Below, in pieces: positions 8,523 to 17,336 of a stretch of 64,000 nt of DNA. The notes under the pieces were generated by a model. That model was given only the letters and a program-made list of their open reading frames with translations. It had not been told where the DNA came from and did no database searches. The stretch covers positions 32,285 to 96,284 of the forward strand of contig PKXF01000012.1 of NCBI GenBank assembly GCA_003133385.1, in the 5' to 3' direction. The DNA is from Candidatus Saccharimonadota bacterium. Lineage in GTDB: Bacteria; Patescibacteriota; Saccharimonadia; Saccharimonadales; UBA4665. Both the position numbers and the translations under genes were made by a program. Position 1 is the stretch's first letter. Each line of letters begins with the position of its first letter.

Positions 8523-11132
8523 CTATTTCTTGCGCCGTTTAGCGGCAGTTTTACGCTTACGCTCTACTTTGCGAGCTTTCTTAATACGTGCCGACTGTTT
8601 CTTCTTCGGCTGTCCGGCGGCCTTTTTATCATTAAAGTCCTGAGCTTCAAATTCTGTTTCGGCTGTGGTTATCTGTGAAGCATTATCTACCGAACTCCGT
8701 GCGGCTAAGGTAAGGTCAGTTTCGATTGCCCTCTGTAAGTCTTCTGGCGCAATTGGCTGGGCATGGAAAAGATGGACTAGTACATCATGCCTCAGTGAAT
8801 TTTGCATGTCATCAAATATCAACTGGCCCTGGCGGCGGTATTCGACTAGCGGATCCTGCTGGCCAACACTCATCCAGTGGATTCCTTCACGCAAGTGATC
8901 CATATTCTCTAAATGTTGCATCCATAAGTTATCAAGGACCTGTAGATAAATATCACGCTCGACTTTGCGCATAATTTCTTTTGTGAAAGCGACTTCCCGA
9001 GCTTCATACAGTTCAAGCGCTTCAGTCTGCAAGACCTTCTCAAACTTCGTTGCATCCGAGTCAAACAGACGGTCAAGGGTCGCTTCTTCAAACGGAAAGA
9101 TTTCGCGGACTATATCTTCAAACTGGTCTGTCGTGACTAGAGGTGAGATTGCCAGTTCATGGGCTTCTTCTGACATAAGAATTTTTATACGTTTGGATAC
9201 GTTTGCAGATCGTAAAATCTCACGGCGCATGGCATAAATAGCTCTACGGTGACGGTTCATGACGTCGTCATACTGGACGACATTTTTACGCTGATCGAAG
9301 TGGAAACCTTCAACTTTCTTTTGGGCTCCTTCTAGCGAACGGCTAATTAATCGGTTCTCTATCGGGGTCTCGTCATCAACACTAAGTCTGGCCATTATGT
9401 TGGAAATTCGGTCACCGCCGAATATGCGCATTAGGTCATCTTCGGTACTTACAAAGAATTGGGTTACGCCGGGGTCGCCCTGACGGCCGGAACGTCCCCG
9501 TAGTTGGTTGTCGATGCGACGTGATTCATGCCGTTCACTACCCAGTACGAAAAGGCCGCCAAGTTCTTTGATGCCTTCCCCGAGTACAATATCCGTACCC
9601 CGTCCGGCAATGTTGGTTGCCAGCGTTACGGCTCCCTTTTCTCCGGCTTGAGCAACTATTTTTGCTTCGCGTTCGTTGTTCTTAGCGTTCAGCACTTGAT
9701 GAGGAATGCTAGCTTTAGTAAGCAATTGTCCAAGAATTTCATTTTTCTCGATTGAAACCGTACCGATTAGAACCGGCTGGCCCTTGGTGTGCAAGGTTTT
9801 GATCTCCCGGATAATCGCCTTGAACTTAGCCTGCTCAGTGCGGTAGATACGGTCTGTCCGGTCGATACGGACCAGCACGCGGTTAGATGGTATTTCCACT
9901 ACGTCAAGTTTATAAATCTGGTGAAATTCTTCGGCTTCGGTAAGTGCCGTACCGGTCATACCGGCTAATTTTTCATACAAACGGAAATAGTTTTGGAATG
10001 AAATGGTCGCAAGCGTCATACTTTCCTGCTGGACCTCGACGTTTTCTTTGGCCTCAATCGCCTGGTGCAGCCCCTCGTTATAACGGCGTCCGGCCAGCAA
10101 GCGTCCAGTGAATTCATCAACGATCACAACCTCACCTTCATTAGTAACCACATAATCTTTATCCCGGTGGAACAGCGCATGGGCGCGGAGTGCTTGCTGC
10201 AGGTGGTAAATAGTACGAATGTTCTCGGAGCCGTAAAGGTTATCAATACCAAGAATTTTCTGGATTTTCTCAACTCCCGCGTCGGTCAGTATGACCGTTT
10301 TACGCTTTTCGTCAGTTTCAAAATGTTTCTCTTTAACAAGTTGCCGTACTATTTTAGCGAATTGCGAATAAGCCGTACCGCTGGTGACGCTTGGTGCGCT
10401 AATAATTAACGGCGTCCGGGCTTCGTCTACAAGAATGGAGTCGACTTCGTCAACAATGGCGAAGTGCAAGTCGCGTTGCCTTAGCTGGTCTTCTTCACGG
10501 ACCATGTTGTCACGCAAATAATCAAAGCCGAATTCGTTATTGGTGCCATAAGTAATGTCGGCAGCGTAGGCTTCTTGGCGGGTTGCAGGCTTGAGGTGAG
10601 AAAATCGTTGGTCCTCATGTTCGGTATTAGTGAAGTCAGGATCATAGATGAAGGAGTGATCGCCAACTATAACACCAGTTTTCATACCTAAAAAGCTATA
10701 GACTTGCCCCATCCAACCGGCATCCCGCTGGGCCAAGTAATCATTAACCGTTACTACGTGCACGCCCTTTTCGGTCAAGGCATTCAGGTAAACCGGAGCT
10801 GTGGCCACCAATGTCTTACCCTCACCGGTCTTCATTTCAGCAACATTGCCCTCATGCAGAACGATACCGCCTATAAGTTGTACATCGAAATGACGCTGGC
10901 CTAGGGCCCTAGTAGCCGCCTCGCGAGCGACAGCAAAGGCATCCGGCAAGATATTATCAAGTGACTCTTTCTTAAGCCGGCCTTTGAGCACCGCCGACTG
11001 TTCACGGAGTTGCTTGTCAGACATTTTTTTGTACTTGTCTGCCAAAGCATTGATGGCAACAACCCGTTTTCGCAAACGCTTCACGGTCTTTGCCTGTGGG
11101 TCGCCTAAAATTTTCTTAAAGACAATATTCAT
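8523..11132 (-). CDS. secA: Protein translocase ATPase SecA
   Basis: Motor of the Sec export pathway. The 869 residues show Walker A (MKTGEGKTLVATA), the DEAD-type motif DEVDSILVDEARTPLIIS, the preprotein-binding region and helicase motif VI (QLRGRSGRQGDPG). The usual C-terminal zinc-binding SecB-interaction domain is missing; the protein ends in a Lys/Arg-rich tail (KARKVERKRKTAAKRRKK). That suits an organism without SecB. A TATAAT box lies about 60 bases upstream and GAGAGGGAG precedes the ATG at a somewhat long distance, so this mRNA has a conventional leader. Confidence 0.97.
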   Translation of the reverse strand: MNIVFKKILGDPQAKTVKRLRKRVVAINALADKYKKMSDKQLREQSAVLKGRLKKESLDNILPDAFAVAREAATRALGQRHFDVQLIGGIVLHEGNVAEMKTGEGKTLVATAPVYLNALTEKGVHVVTVNDYLAQRDAGWMGQVYSFLGMKTGVIVGDHSFIYDPDFTNTEHEDQRFSHLKPATRQEAYAADITYGTNNEFGFDYLRDNMVREEDQLRQRDLHFAIVDEVDSILVDEARTPLIISAPSVTSGTAYSQFAKIVRQLVKEKHFETDEKRKTVILTDAGVEKIQKILGIDNLYGSENIRTIYHLQQALRAHALFHRDKDYVVTNEGEVVIVDEFTGRLLAGRRYNEGLHQAIEAKENVEVQQESMTLATISFQNYFRLYEKLAGMTGTALTEAEEFHQIYKLDVVEIPSNRVLVRIDRTDRIYRTEQAKFKAIIREIKTLHTKGQPVLIGTVSIEKNEILGQLLTKASIPHQVLNAKNNEREAKIVAQAGEKGAVTLATNIAGRGTDIVLGEGIKELGGLFVLGSERHESRRIDNQLRGRSGRQGDPGVTQFFVSTEDDLMRIFGGDRISNIMARLSVDDETPIENRLISRSLEGAQKKVEGFHFDQRKNVVQYDDVMNRHRRAIYAMRREILRSANVSKRIKILMSEEAHELAISPLVTTDQFEDIVREIFPFEEATLDRLFDSDATKFEKVLQTEALELYEAREVAFTKEIMRKVERDIYLQVLDNLWMQHLENMDHLREGIHWMSVGQQDPLVEYRRQGQLIFDDMQNSLRHDVLVHLFHAQPIAPEDLQRAIETDLTLAARSSVDNASQITTAETEFEAQDFNDKKAAGQPKKKQSARIKKARKVERKRKTAAKRRKK

Positions 11133-11260
11133 TAATCAACTACGTCTCCCTCTCTGACGATTTACTACAAGTCACTTGCAAGTTATAACGTACAATTATA
11201 GACTTTTTTCACCTCAAATGCGACACCAATTTTGCTATATTTGTCCTGGAGCAGCGTAGA

Positions 11261-11623
11261 TCAGCCCGTTTTACGGCGAAAGCGTGCCACAAGATGACGG
11301 TGGAATCTGCCGTTACCATGCTTATCTTTATAAATTTGTAAACGCTTTTTGAGCTTGCCTTCAACAATATCTACTGCTGTGTACATATTATGAGAGCTGT
11401 CTTTCACTACTATAGTTTGATGTGGCAGAAATAACGTGACTTCGCACGTACAGCTATTATTGTTTTTAGCTTTGCTTTCTTTTAGAAACACCTCGGCGTG
11501 GGCGCTTTCACGACTATGCCGGGACATGTAGCGGTCCAAAGTAGCAATCTTTTTTGTAACGTGCTTTTTTAAATCATCGTCAACGTTGGCATGTATCCCC
11601 TGGATTTCGAATTTTTTAAGCAC
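11261..11623 (-). CDS. hpf: Ribosome hibernation promoting factor / RaiA, short form
   Basis: Binds the 30S decoding region and silences ribosomes in stress. The 120 residues contain only the S30AE/YfiA domain (FEIQGIHANVDDDLKKHV; HAEVFLKESKAKNNN) and lack the C-terminal dimerisation domain of long HPF. The start is GTG at 11623: a strong AAGGAGG sits 7 bases upstream, while the intervening ATG (11629) is out of frame. It is separately transcribed, between secA and serS. Confidence 0.9.
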   Translation of the reverse strand: MLKKFEIQGIHANVDDDLKKHVTKKIATLDRYMSRHSRESAHAEVFLKESKAKNNNSCTCEVTLFLPHQTIVVKDSSHNMYTAVDIVEGKLKKRLQIYKDKHGNGRFHRHLVARFRRKTG

Positions 11624-11663
11624 GACATGACCTCCTTAAAAGAAAAATCTTAAATTAAGAACT

Positions 11664-12959
11664 TTATATTTCGTTACGGCCGCCCATATATGGCTGCAGG
11701 ACTTCGGGAATTTTAACATTACCCTGCTCTGTCTGGAAATTCTCAATAATAGCAATGAGCGGTCGCTCAGAAAAGGCCGTAGCGTCATTAGTATGCGCTA
11801 GCGCTATTGAGCCGTCATTCCGGCGTACCCGCGTCTTCATAGCCTGTGTTTGAAAATCTGTTATATAGTCGGCAGTATGTGTTTCACGGTACTTGTTTTG
11901 GCCGGGCAGCCACGCCTCAACATCCATACCGTGAGCATTAGGAAAGCCAATGTCAGCTGTACATTTGTTTAGCAGCTGGTAAGGCAAGCCGAGCTGCTGC
12001 ATAAGATACTCCTGAATGGCAACTAGAAACATATGTTCATCTAAGGAATCCTCGGGCAAGTTGAAGCATTCCATTTCAAGTTTGTTGAACTGGTGAAGGC
12101 GCAGAATACCCTCTGTGTCTTTGCCGTAGGTACCAGCCTCCCGCCTAAAAGCCGTAGTATAGCCAACGTAGCGAAGCGGTAAATCCGCCTCAGGTAAAAT
12201 CTCATCCATATACATCGGGGCCAACGTGTGCTCGGCGCTAGCATTCAGCCATAAATCTTCATCCTCGATTTTGTATGTTTGCTCTTCCTTATTCAACCGT
12301 CCAGTTGCTTCATAAACCTCTTTTTTGGCAACTGCCGGCGGTAGTACGGGTATAAAAGGCTTGGCACTGACCTTTAGATTATTATCTTTGGCTATTTGTT
12401 CTAGGATGGTTTGGTCAGTCAATACCTTAAGGGCAAAATGCCAAAGAGCAAATTCTAGCAGGACTAGGTCGCCTTTCAGGTAGACAAAACGTGCGGCAGC
12501 GACCTTGGTGGCCCGTTCTTTGTCAATCCAGCCTTTGGTTTCACCAATCTGCCAGTGGTTTTTCGGCGTAAAATTAAAATTCGGTTTTTCTCCCCAGTGC
12601 TTAACCGCAACATTGTCATCTTCGCTAGCACCAAGCGGCACATCATCAAGCGGCATATTCGGCACGGTTTTGAGTAAAGCTTGAAACTCTAATTCGATCG
12701 AGGCTAACTGGTGCTCTAGTTTAGCTAGCTTGTCTTTAATATCGCGGCCGGCTGCTACTTGCTCCTCATTTGGTCTTTGGCCTTTAGAGGCACCGCTCAG
12801 TTCATTACGCTTACGCCTGAGGTCTTCAACTTGCTGCTTGAGCTGCCGGCGCTCATCATCGAAACCCAATAGCTGGGTAATATCAACGGTGTAGCCCTTT
12901 TGCAGGGACTTCTCAGCAACCAATTCAGGGTTGTCGCGAATCAACTGAATATCTAGCAT
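11664..12959 (-). CDS. serS: Seryl-tRNA synthetase
   Basis: Charges tRNA-Ser. The 431 residues have the N-terminal coiled-coil tRNA-binding arm (LKQQVEDLRRKRNELSG) and class II motifs 2 (YTTAFRREAGTYGKDTEG, with the LRLHQFNKLEME strand) and 3 (ALAHTNDATAFSERPLIAIIEN). ATG 12959 (MLDIQLIRDNPE) is the family start; 26 upstream in-frame codons are untranslated sequence. TATAAT at 12967-12972 ends 7 bases before it. Confidence 0.97.
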   Translation of the reverse strand: MLDIQLIRDNPELVAEKSLQKGYTVDITQLLGFDDERRQLKQQVEDLRRKRNELSGASKGQRPNEEQVAAGRDIKDKLAKLEHQLASIELEFQALLKTVPNMPLDDVPLGASEDDNVAVKHWGEKPNFNFTPKNHWQIGETKGWIDKERATKVAAARFVYLKGDLVLLEFALWHFALKVLTDQTILEQIAKDNNLKVSAKPFIPVLPPAVAKKEVYEATGRLNKEEQTYKIEDEDLWLNASAEHTLAPMYMDEILPEADLPLRYVGYTTAFRREAGTYGKDTEGILRLHQFNKLEMECFNLPEDSLDEHMFLVAIQEYLMQQLGLPYQLLNKCTADIGFPNAHGMDVEAWLPGQNKYRETHTADYITDFQTQAMKTRVRRNDGSIALAHTNDATAFSERPLIAIIENFQTEQGNVKIPEVLQPYMGGRNEI

Positions 12960-12966
12960 GTAGAAT

Positions 12967-12972
12967 ATTATA
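12967..12972 (-). promoter_or_regulatory. -10 box of serS, leaderless type
   Basis: TATAAT on the minus strand, 7 bases before ATG 12959, with no Shine-Dalgarno sequence in between. Confidence 0.55.
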
Positions 12973-13011
12973 CGGCATAGGGTGCTACTCGAAACCAGAC
13001 TATATAAGAAC

Positions 13012-13794
13012 TTAAGAGCTTTTCTTGGGAAGCGCACTCAAAGTTAGTTCAGTGCGCGCGCGAGCGTAGCCGCAATAGTCACACGATCCGCCCATAGCGG
13101 CTTCGCCAACTGGTGGCATATCGTCACTGTCCATACACTGCTTCATCTTTAAAAGCGTTGGTTCTACCCAGGCATCATTACCCGTATACGGAATGAGCTT
13201 GGTATGAAATTCCAAATGGTCGTTAAAACCATCAAGGTCAAGACGGGCATTAGTGTAGACAAAATAGCCAACATCGCTGACTTGAAAGTCATTTTGGCGC
13301 AGAAGCCATTGATAGACTTCCATTTGACGTTTATAACTGATCTGCCAATCGGCATCAAGGTTCACCGGAGTGGCTTTGGACGTAGCTTTATAGTCAACCA
13401 CAATGAGCTGGTCATCATCGCCTACCCAGACATCGTCAACAGCACCAAAAACGTGAAGATTGGTTGGTTTATGCAATGTAGTCACACCCGTGAAATTAGT
13501 GCGCCAGGTATTAAGGTCGTCATGGGCGTACGGTATGGCTTTAATTTGATTGTCAGACATAATCGGGTGCGGTTTCCCCTGAGTCCTATAACGGTCAAAC
13601 TCTTTTTTGAACAATTCATCAATGGCCTTGTTGATATTGAAAGGCGGCGAATTCGGGCGGCGAATTTTTAAACGTACATCGAGCCAGAAACAGCGCGGAC
13701 ACTGCGTAAATAATTCTATTTTAGAGCGCGAAACCTTAAATGGCTCCGCCTGACCCGGTTTATAGGGCTGCGACCGTACCCTGCTGTATGCCAT
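13012..13794 (-). CDS. RecB/Cas4-like PD-(D/E)XK nuclease with two CxxC pairs
   Basis: Predicted single-domain nuclease of 260 residues. The core reads VFGAVDDVWV (Asp120/121), then LIVVDYKATS (Asp134-x-Lys136), then the RecB-type QMEVYQWLL (Gln157, Tyr161). CxxC pairs lie near the N-terminus (Cys32, Cys35) and the C-terminus (Cys238, Cys241), spaced as in AddB/Cas4-type nucleases, where four cysteines hold an iron-sulfur cluster. No CRISPR, helicase or recombination gene is adjacent. The promoter TGCTACAAT (13802-13807) ends 7 bases before the ATG. The fold assignment is firm; the DNA repair role is inferred. Confidence 0.75.
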   Translation of the reverse strand: MAYSRVRSQPYKPGQAEPFKVSRSKIELFTQCPRCFWLDVRLKIRRPNSPPFNINKAIDELFKKEFDRYRTQGKPHPIMSDNQIKAIPYAHDDLNTWRTNFTGVTTLHKPTNLHVFGAVDDVWVGDDDQLIVVDYKATSKATPVNLDADWQISYKRQMEVYQWLLRQNDFQVSDVGYFVYTNARLDLDGFNDHLEFHTKLIPYTGNDAWVEPTLLKMKQCMDSDDMPPVGEAAMGGSCDYCGYARARTELTLSALPKKSS

Positions 13795-13801
13795 ACCTAC
13801 T

Positions 13802-13807
13802 ATTGTA
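13802..13807 (-). promoter_or_regulatory. Extended -10 box of the nuclease gene, leaderless type
   Basis: TGCTACAAT on the minus strand, 7 bases before ATG 13794. Confidence 0.5.
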
Positions 13808-13862
13808 GCAGCCTGGCAGTTGCAATATTATTTGCGAATTGATAGATTTCTAGGCAAGCTGT

Positions 13863-14357
13863 TCAGATGCTCGAGTTAAAGTTGGCTGTGTAGCCGCTGA
13901 CATCCTGGCAATTCACGCCTTTGTGGTGAATGGGATTAATGTATAGGTAGGAATAGCTATAGCTCCCCTGATAATATTGGTTTGCATTATAATTCGTCCC
14001 TGCTCCTACGCCCCGCGCCACAACATTTTGGGCAAGGCTGCTGGCACTAAAGTCATTGCTAGTCAGCTTGTAGGTCACACAAAACCTATACGAGTGACGG
14101 CCGGTCTTGGTATAGCTAATGGTACTAGGTGCGTTGTTAATACCAGCCTCGGGTAGAGAGTTAGGTGCAGGCCCGGTGAGGCTATAACCGTTATAGTTAT
14201 TGAGTTCAGTGGCTATATTGTTTGCGGAATCTTCGGTTTTTTGGTCTTGACGGGTAGCCGAAGCTTGCACTAGTACCACGGCTAGAATTACCAAGGTAAA
14301 TAAACCGATTATTCCAAGACCTATACGATATTTGGTAAGTGAACGTTGCATAGGCAT
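13863..14357 (-). CDS. Hypothetical membrane-anchored extracellular protein
   Basis: Family not recognised. The 164 residues have a short basic N-terminus, one strong hydrophobic helix (IGLGIIGLFTLVILAVVLVQ) and an Asn/Ser/Tyr/Gly-rich outer part with two cysteines (YRFCVTYK and GVNCQDVSGY) that could form a disulfide. The N-terminal helix followed by a small globular domain resembles pilin-like proteins, but no prepilin peptidase site is evident. It follows a proline-rich membrane protein on the same strand with an 11-base gap, so the two are probably cotranscribed. Confidence 0.6.
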   Translation of the reverse strand: MPMQRSLTKYRIGLGIIGLFTLVILAVVLVQASATRQDQKTEDSANNIATELNNYNGYSLTGPAPNSLPEAGINNAPSTISYTKTGRHSYRFCVTYKLTSNDFSASSLAQNVVARGVGAGTNYNANQYYQGSYSYSYLYINPIHHKGVNCQDVSGYTANFNSSI

Positions 14358-14368
14358 CGTTTTAGGTG

Positions 14369-15046
14369 CTAGCTTAACCTATGCTCATCTCTCCAGTAGT
14401 AGAAAAGAACTCCGCCGGCTACAACCAAGATGACTAGCACATCAAGAATCACCTTCATGATTGAGCCGCTGTAAGAACCGCTAAGCTTAGCAAAAATCGT
14501 AGCTAGAAAACCAATAAGTGTAAAGAAACAGACTACAAAGCTGCTGATTTGAATAAACTGCGTACTGCGCCGTTTGGAAGCGTCAAGCCGGGCTGCCGGA
14601 TCGAGCAGTTCTGCTTGTTTGAGCCGTAAAAAAAGCCAAGAGAACACAGGTACAGACACCAGTAAAAGCGCCAGCGGAAAGTACAGCACTGAAAAACTAT
14701 AATTGCCGTTGACGACAGCCAGTAATGCGCTGGCCAGTCCAATAGCACCAGTCACAAGTGCTATGGTCATAAATACATATTCAACGCCTCGGGGACTTAG
14801 TACTTTGACAACTGGTTGTGGGACCATGCTTTGGGGTGCAGGCGGGTTTGGTATAGGGTCTTGTGGCGGAGCTACGCGAGTTGGTGGCGGTGGAGGTGGC
14901 GGCGTCTGCGGATAAAACGAATGGTGCTCCGGCGGGCGGTGATGAGGTCTCTCGGCGGTTGCCATATCCGTTAAATTTTCACTAGGTGTGAACGCGGCAG
15001 GCTGATGTTCGTATTCGTGATAATCGGATTTAGGGTTGTTGTCCAT
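14369..15046 (-). CDS. Hypothetical membrane protein with proline-rich N-terminus (DUF5671-like topology)
   Basis: 225 residues. A hydrophilic N-terminal region of about 85 residues contains a polyproline run (PQTPPPPPPPTR) and is followed by four predicted membrane helices in two pairs, starting with GVEYVFMTIALVTGAIGLASAL and ending with ILDVLVILVVAGGVLFYYW. The RGVEYV entry to the first helix recalls DUF5671 proteins. AAGGAT lies about 10 bases before the ATG and TATAAT about 30 bases upstream, giving a conventional leader. Function unknown. Confidence 0.6.
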   Translation of the reverse strand: MDNNPKSDYHEYEHQPAAFTPSENLTDMATAERPHHRPPEHHSFYPQTPPPPPPPTRVAPPQDPIPNPPAPQSMVPQPVVKVLSPRGVEYVFMTIALVTGAIGLASALLAVVNGNYSFSVLYFPLALLLVSVPVFSWLFLRLKQAELLDPAARLDASKRRSTQFIQISSFVVCFFTLIGFLATIFAKLSGSYSGSIMKVILDVLVILVVAGGVLFYYWRDEHRLS

Positions 15047-15124
15047 TAATAATATCCTTAATTGACTTTTATTATACAGTCACGATTATTAAACACAAGT
15101 ATTGTGCCCTTATAGGCATTAGCT

Positions 15125-15751
15125 CTAGACTTCTTCAAGAATTCGCATAAGTTCAGCTGGCGTGTCAGCAAGAGCCGTTGGGCGAATGGCAACCAGCTTG
15201 CCTCGCCTGGCAAAGCCCCACGTCACAGCTATCGTTCTTACGCCAACTGCTTGCGCGGCTTCAATGTCACGCAGCTCATCACATACATAAATTGCCTCTT
15301 CTGGTGTTAGGTGCTGTTGTTTGAGTAGCTGTCTAAGGCCTGGCGCTTTGGAGAATACGCCTACCCCGGCGTAGATTTCTAAAAAGTATTTATGAATTTT
15401 TTGATCATCCAGAAAATGGTGGACATTGCGCAATGAATTAGTGCTTAAAATAAAGAGTTCGTGTCCCTCATTATGCAATTTCCGAATTACTTCCGGCATA
15501 CCGGCAAATGCCTGAAGATTCTTACTTTTAATGGAGAGCCGCATGCGCTGCCGGCCCCGAACAAATAATCTCGGAGCATCCCACCAATGATAGCCTAGCT
15601 GATGAGCCATATCGCGCATAGATAAACCGCGTAAACTGCGTTTTTGCTCATCGGTTAATGGCGGCAACTTGGCTTGTTTGACTAAAAATTCAGAGACATA
15701 GTCAAAGCTGTCGGCAATTGTGCCATCCATGTCAAAAATAATTGCACTCAT
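15125..15751 (-). CDS. HAD-superfamily hydrolase
   Basis: Predicted small-molecule phosphatase of 208 residues with the nucleophile motif FDMDGTIADSFD, motif II in ILSTNS, a Lys in SKAPGLRQLL and motif IV in YVCDELRDIEAA. The pattern resembles the phosphoglycolate phosphatase (Gph)/PpaX group; the substrate cannot be told. A TACACT box (15758-15763) ends 6 bases before the ATG. Transcribed divergently from msrA. Confidence 0.85.
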   Translation of the reverse strand: MSAIIFDMDGTIADSFDYVSEFLVKQAKLPPLTDEQKRSLRGLSMRDMAHQLGYHWWDAPRLFVRGRQRMRLSIKSKNLQAFAGMPEVIRKLHNEGHELFILSTNSLRNVHHFLDDQKIHKYFLEIYAGVGVFSKAPGLRQLLKQQHLTPEEAIYVCDELRDIEAAQAVGVRTIAVTWGFARRGKLVAIRPTALADTPAELMRILEEV

Positions 15752-15816
15752 ATACCTAGTGTACTAAAAATGTGGCTGATATTGTTTGCTGCCTGAAAAC
15801 AACGTACCATCTACAT

Positions 15817-16353
15817 ATGACATCACTAACGCTTGCCACACTTGGAGGAGGTTGTTTTTGGTGCCTTGAAGCGTTCTACCAGCGAGTTAATGGGGTAGAA
15901 GCCGTAACCTCCGGTTACAGCGGCGGCCACATTGATAATCCAACAACTGAGCGAGTATATATGGGTGATACCGGCCACGCCGAAGTCGTACAACTCAGTT
16001 TTGACCCCAAGTTAATCTCCTATGAAGAAATCCTGGAAATTTTTTTCGTCATGCATGATCCTACAACCTTAAACCGTCAGGGTTACGACGTGGGCAGCGA
16101 GTATCGTTCAGTTATTTTCTTCCACGACAAAACCCAAGAAGAAACAGCCGAACGCGTTACCAACGGCTTCGCCACTGAGCTATGGCATGATTCGATTGTT
16201 ACGCAAATCGTACCGTTTGAGAAGTTTTGGCCGGCCGATGATTACAATCAAGACTTCTACAATAGCAACCCGAATGTCGGTTATTGCCAAGTTATTATTG
16301 ATCCGAAACTTCAAAAACTCCGTCAAAAATTCGCGGCCAAACTCAAGCCTTAA
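15817..16353 (+). CDS. msrA: Peptide-methionine (S)-S-oxide reductase MsrA
   Basis: Repairs oxidised methionine in proteins. The 178 residues carry the catalytic Cys in GGGCFWCLEAFY and the family stretches GYSGG and HDPTTLNRQGYDVGSEYRS. ATG 15817 is preferred to an in-frame ATG at 15772: a TACCAT box (15805-15810), 17 bases after TTGTTT, ends 6 bases before it. Resolving cysteines of the classical type are not obvious at the C-terminus except in GYCQV. Confidence 0.95.
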   Translation: MTSLTLATLGGGCFWCLEAFYQRVNGVEAVTSGYSGGHIDNPTTERVYMGDTGHAEVVQLSFDPKLISYEEILEIFFVMHDPTTLNRQGYDVGSEYRSVIFFHDKTQEETAERVTNGFATELWHDSIVTQIVPFEKFWPADDYNQDFYNSNPNVGYCQVIIDPKLQKLRQKFAAKLKP

Positions 16354-16364
16354 GCTTACTGAAT

Positions 16365-16898
16365 TCAGGTAACCAAAGTCAGCGGAGAATCAGGCTCTTC
16401 AAGATTAGTTGGTCTAGTCAAGTTTACAAAAGCTTCTATGATATTCTCGGCGACTACTTCTTCCCTGGTCCATATTAAATCTTCATTGAGCGCCCACCAG
16501 CCCACAACGTTATCACCGTCCCTGCCAAGAGAATCTATGGCTGCATCTCTAATATAGCCGGTGGGCTCTATTGAGGACTCAGGGTGCTTTGCCCATTTAT
16601 GCCACTCCGGAAGCGTCTGCTCCTCTTGCTCATCGGTGCACACGAAATGTACATCTTCAATGTAGGTCGGCCTTGCCAGGGTCTGCGTGACTATTTTTAG
16701 CCTGCTCGCAGCATTAGCAATCCTATTAGCTGATCTTGCATCGGCATCAACCCCAAACTCATGGTTAGCCATATATGCTAGATCAACTCCTGCTCCGGCA
16801 TCGAAGAGAACTCTCGCTACGCTAGTCTTACTAACGAAAGGATCAGGCCCGCGCTCATCGCTGGCCGATTCAAGTCTTTGTACTAATCGAAAATTAAT
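16365..16898 (-). CDS. Hypothetical protein, probable AUU start
   Basis: Family not recognised. From the first ATG (16772) the product has 135 residues. The frame stays open upstream to 16943 without any ATG, GTG or TTG, and the extension reads like protein (FRLVQRLESASDERGPDPF, then VARVLFDAGAGVDLAY). AAAGGA (16908-16913) stands 9 bases before an ATT codon at 16896-16898, and a TTGTAA-17-TACTGT promoter (16946-16951, 16923-16928) would start the RNA just before that AAAGGA. A start at AUU giving 177 residues is therefore proposed. The product is acidic with a run of tryptophans (WWALNEDLIW). The start remains uncertain. Confidence 0.55.
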   Translation of the reverse strand: MNFRLVQRLESASDERGPDPFVSKTSVARVLFDAGAGVDLAYMANHEFGVDADARSANRIANAASRLKIVTQTLARPTYIEDVHFVCTDEQEEQTLPEWHKWAKHPESSIEPTGYIRDAAIDSLGRDGDNVVGWWALNEDLIWTREEVVAENIIEAFVNLTRPTNLEEPDSPLTLVT

Positions 16899-16922
16899 GG
16901 TATTAATTCCTTTATTACCTAA

Positions 16923-16951
16923 ACAGTACCACCTAAAAGCCTAATTTACAA
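16923..16951 (-). promoter_or_regulatory. Promoter of the AUU-start hypothetical gene
   Basis: TTGTAA (16946-16951), 17-base spacer, TACTGT (16923-16928) on the minus strand. The predicted start of transcription lies about 10 bases before AAAGGA. Confidence 0.45.
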
Positions 16952-16995
16952 GCATAAACTCAATAATTGGGCGTATTGCACCGTAATTTTGGGAG

Positions 16996-17298
16996 CTAAT
17001 CTACAACTTGGACGTCTCGCCAGAAGGCTACGTAGTTGGTGTAGTCTTTTTTGACGATATCTATTGAGCTAGGTTTAGGATCAGGATAAGTCCAGGCATT
17101 GTCCTTGGACGTCTTGTCACCATTGACAACGTTAAAGTATTGGCAGACACCTTTCCATGGACAAGTATATGGCGTATCGCTTTTCTTTAGGTATTTATTT
17201 TTAACGCTGCTTGGTGGAAAATACCAATTCCTTTCAATGTAAATAAGCTCTTCTCTGTCAGCCTCTGCGATAATTATATCGTTCCAAATTGCTTTCAT
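16996..17298 (-). CDS. DUF427 domain protein
   Basis: A single DUF427 domain of 100 residues (MKAIWNDIIIAEADREEL; YFPPSSV; CPWKGVCQYFNV; AWTYPDP; AFWRDVQV). The family is widespread, small and cytoplasmic, and of unknown function. GGAG precedes the ATG by about 7 bases, and TATAAT lies a little further upstream. Neighbours give no hint of its job. Confidence 0.88.
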   Translation of the reverse strand: MKAIWNDIIIAEADREELIYIERNWYFPPSSVKNKYLKKSDTPYTCPWKGVCQYFNVVNGDKTSKDNAWTYPDPKPSSIDIVKKDYTNYVAFWRDVQVVD

Positions 17299-17336
17299 GT
17301 TGCTCCGTTAATTATAATTTTATTAAAACTAGTCCG

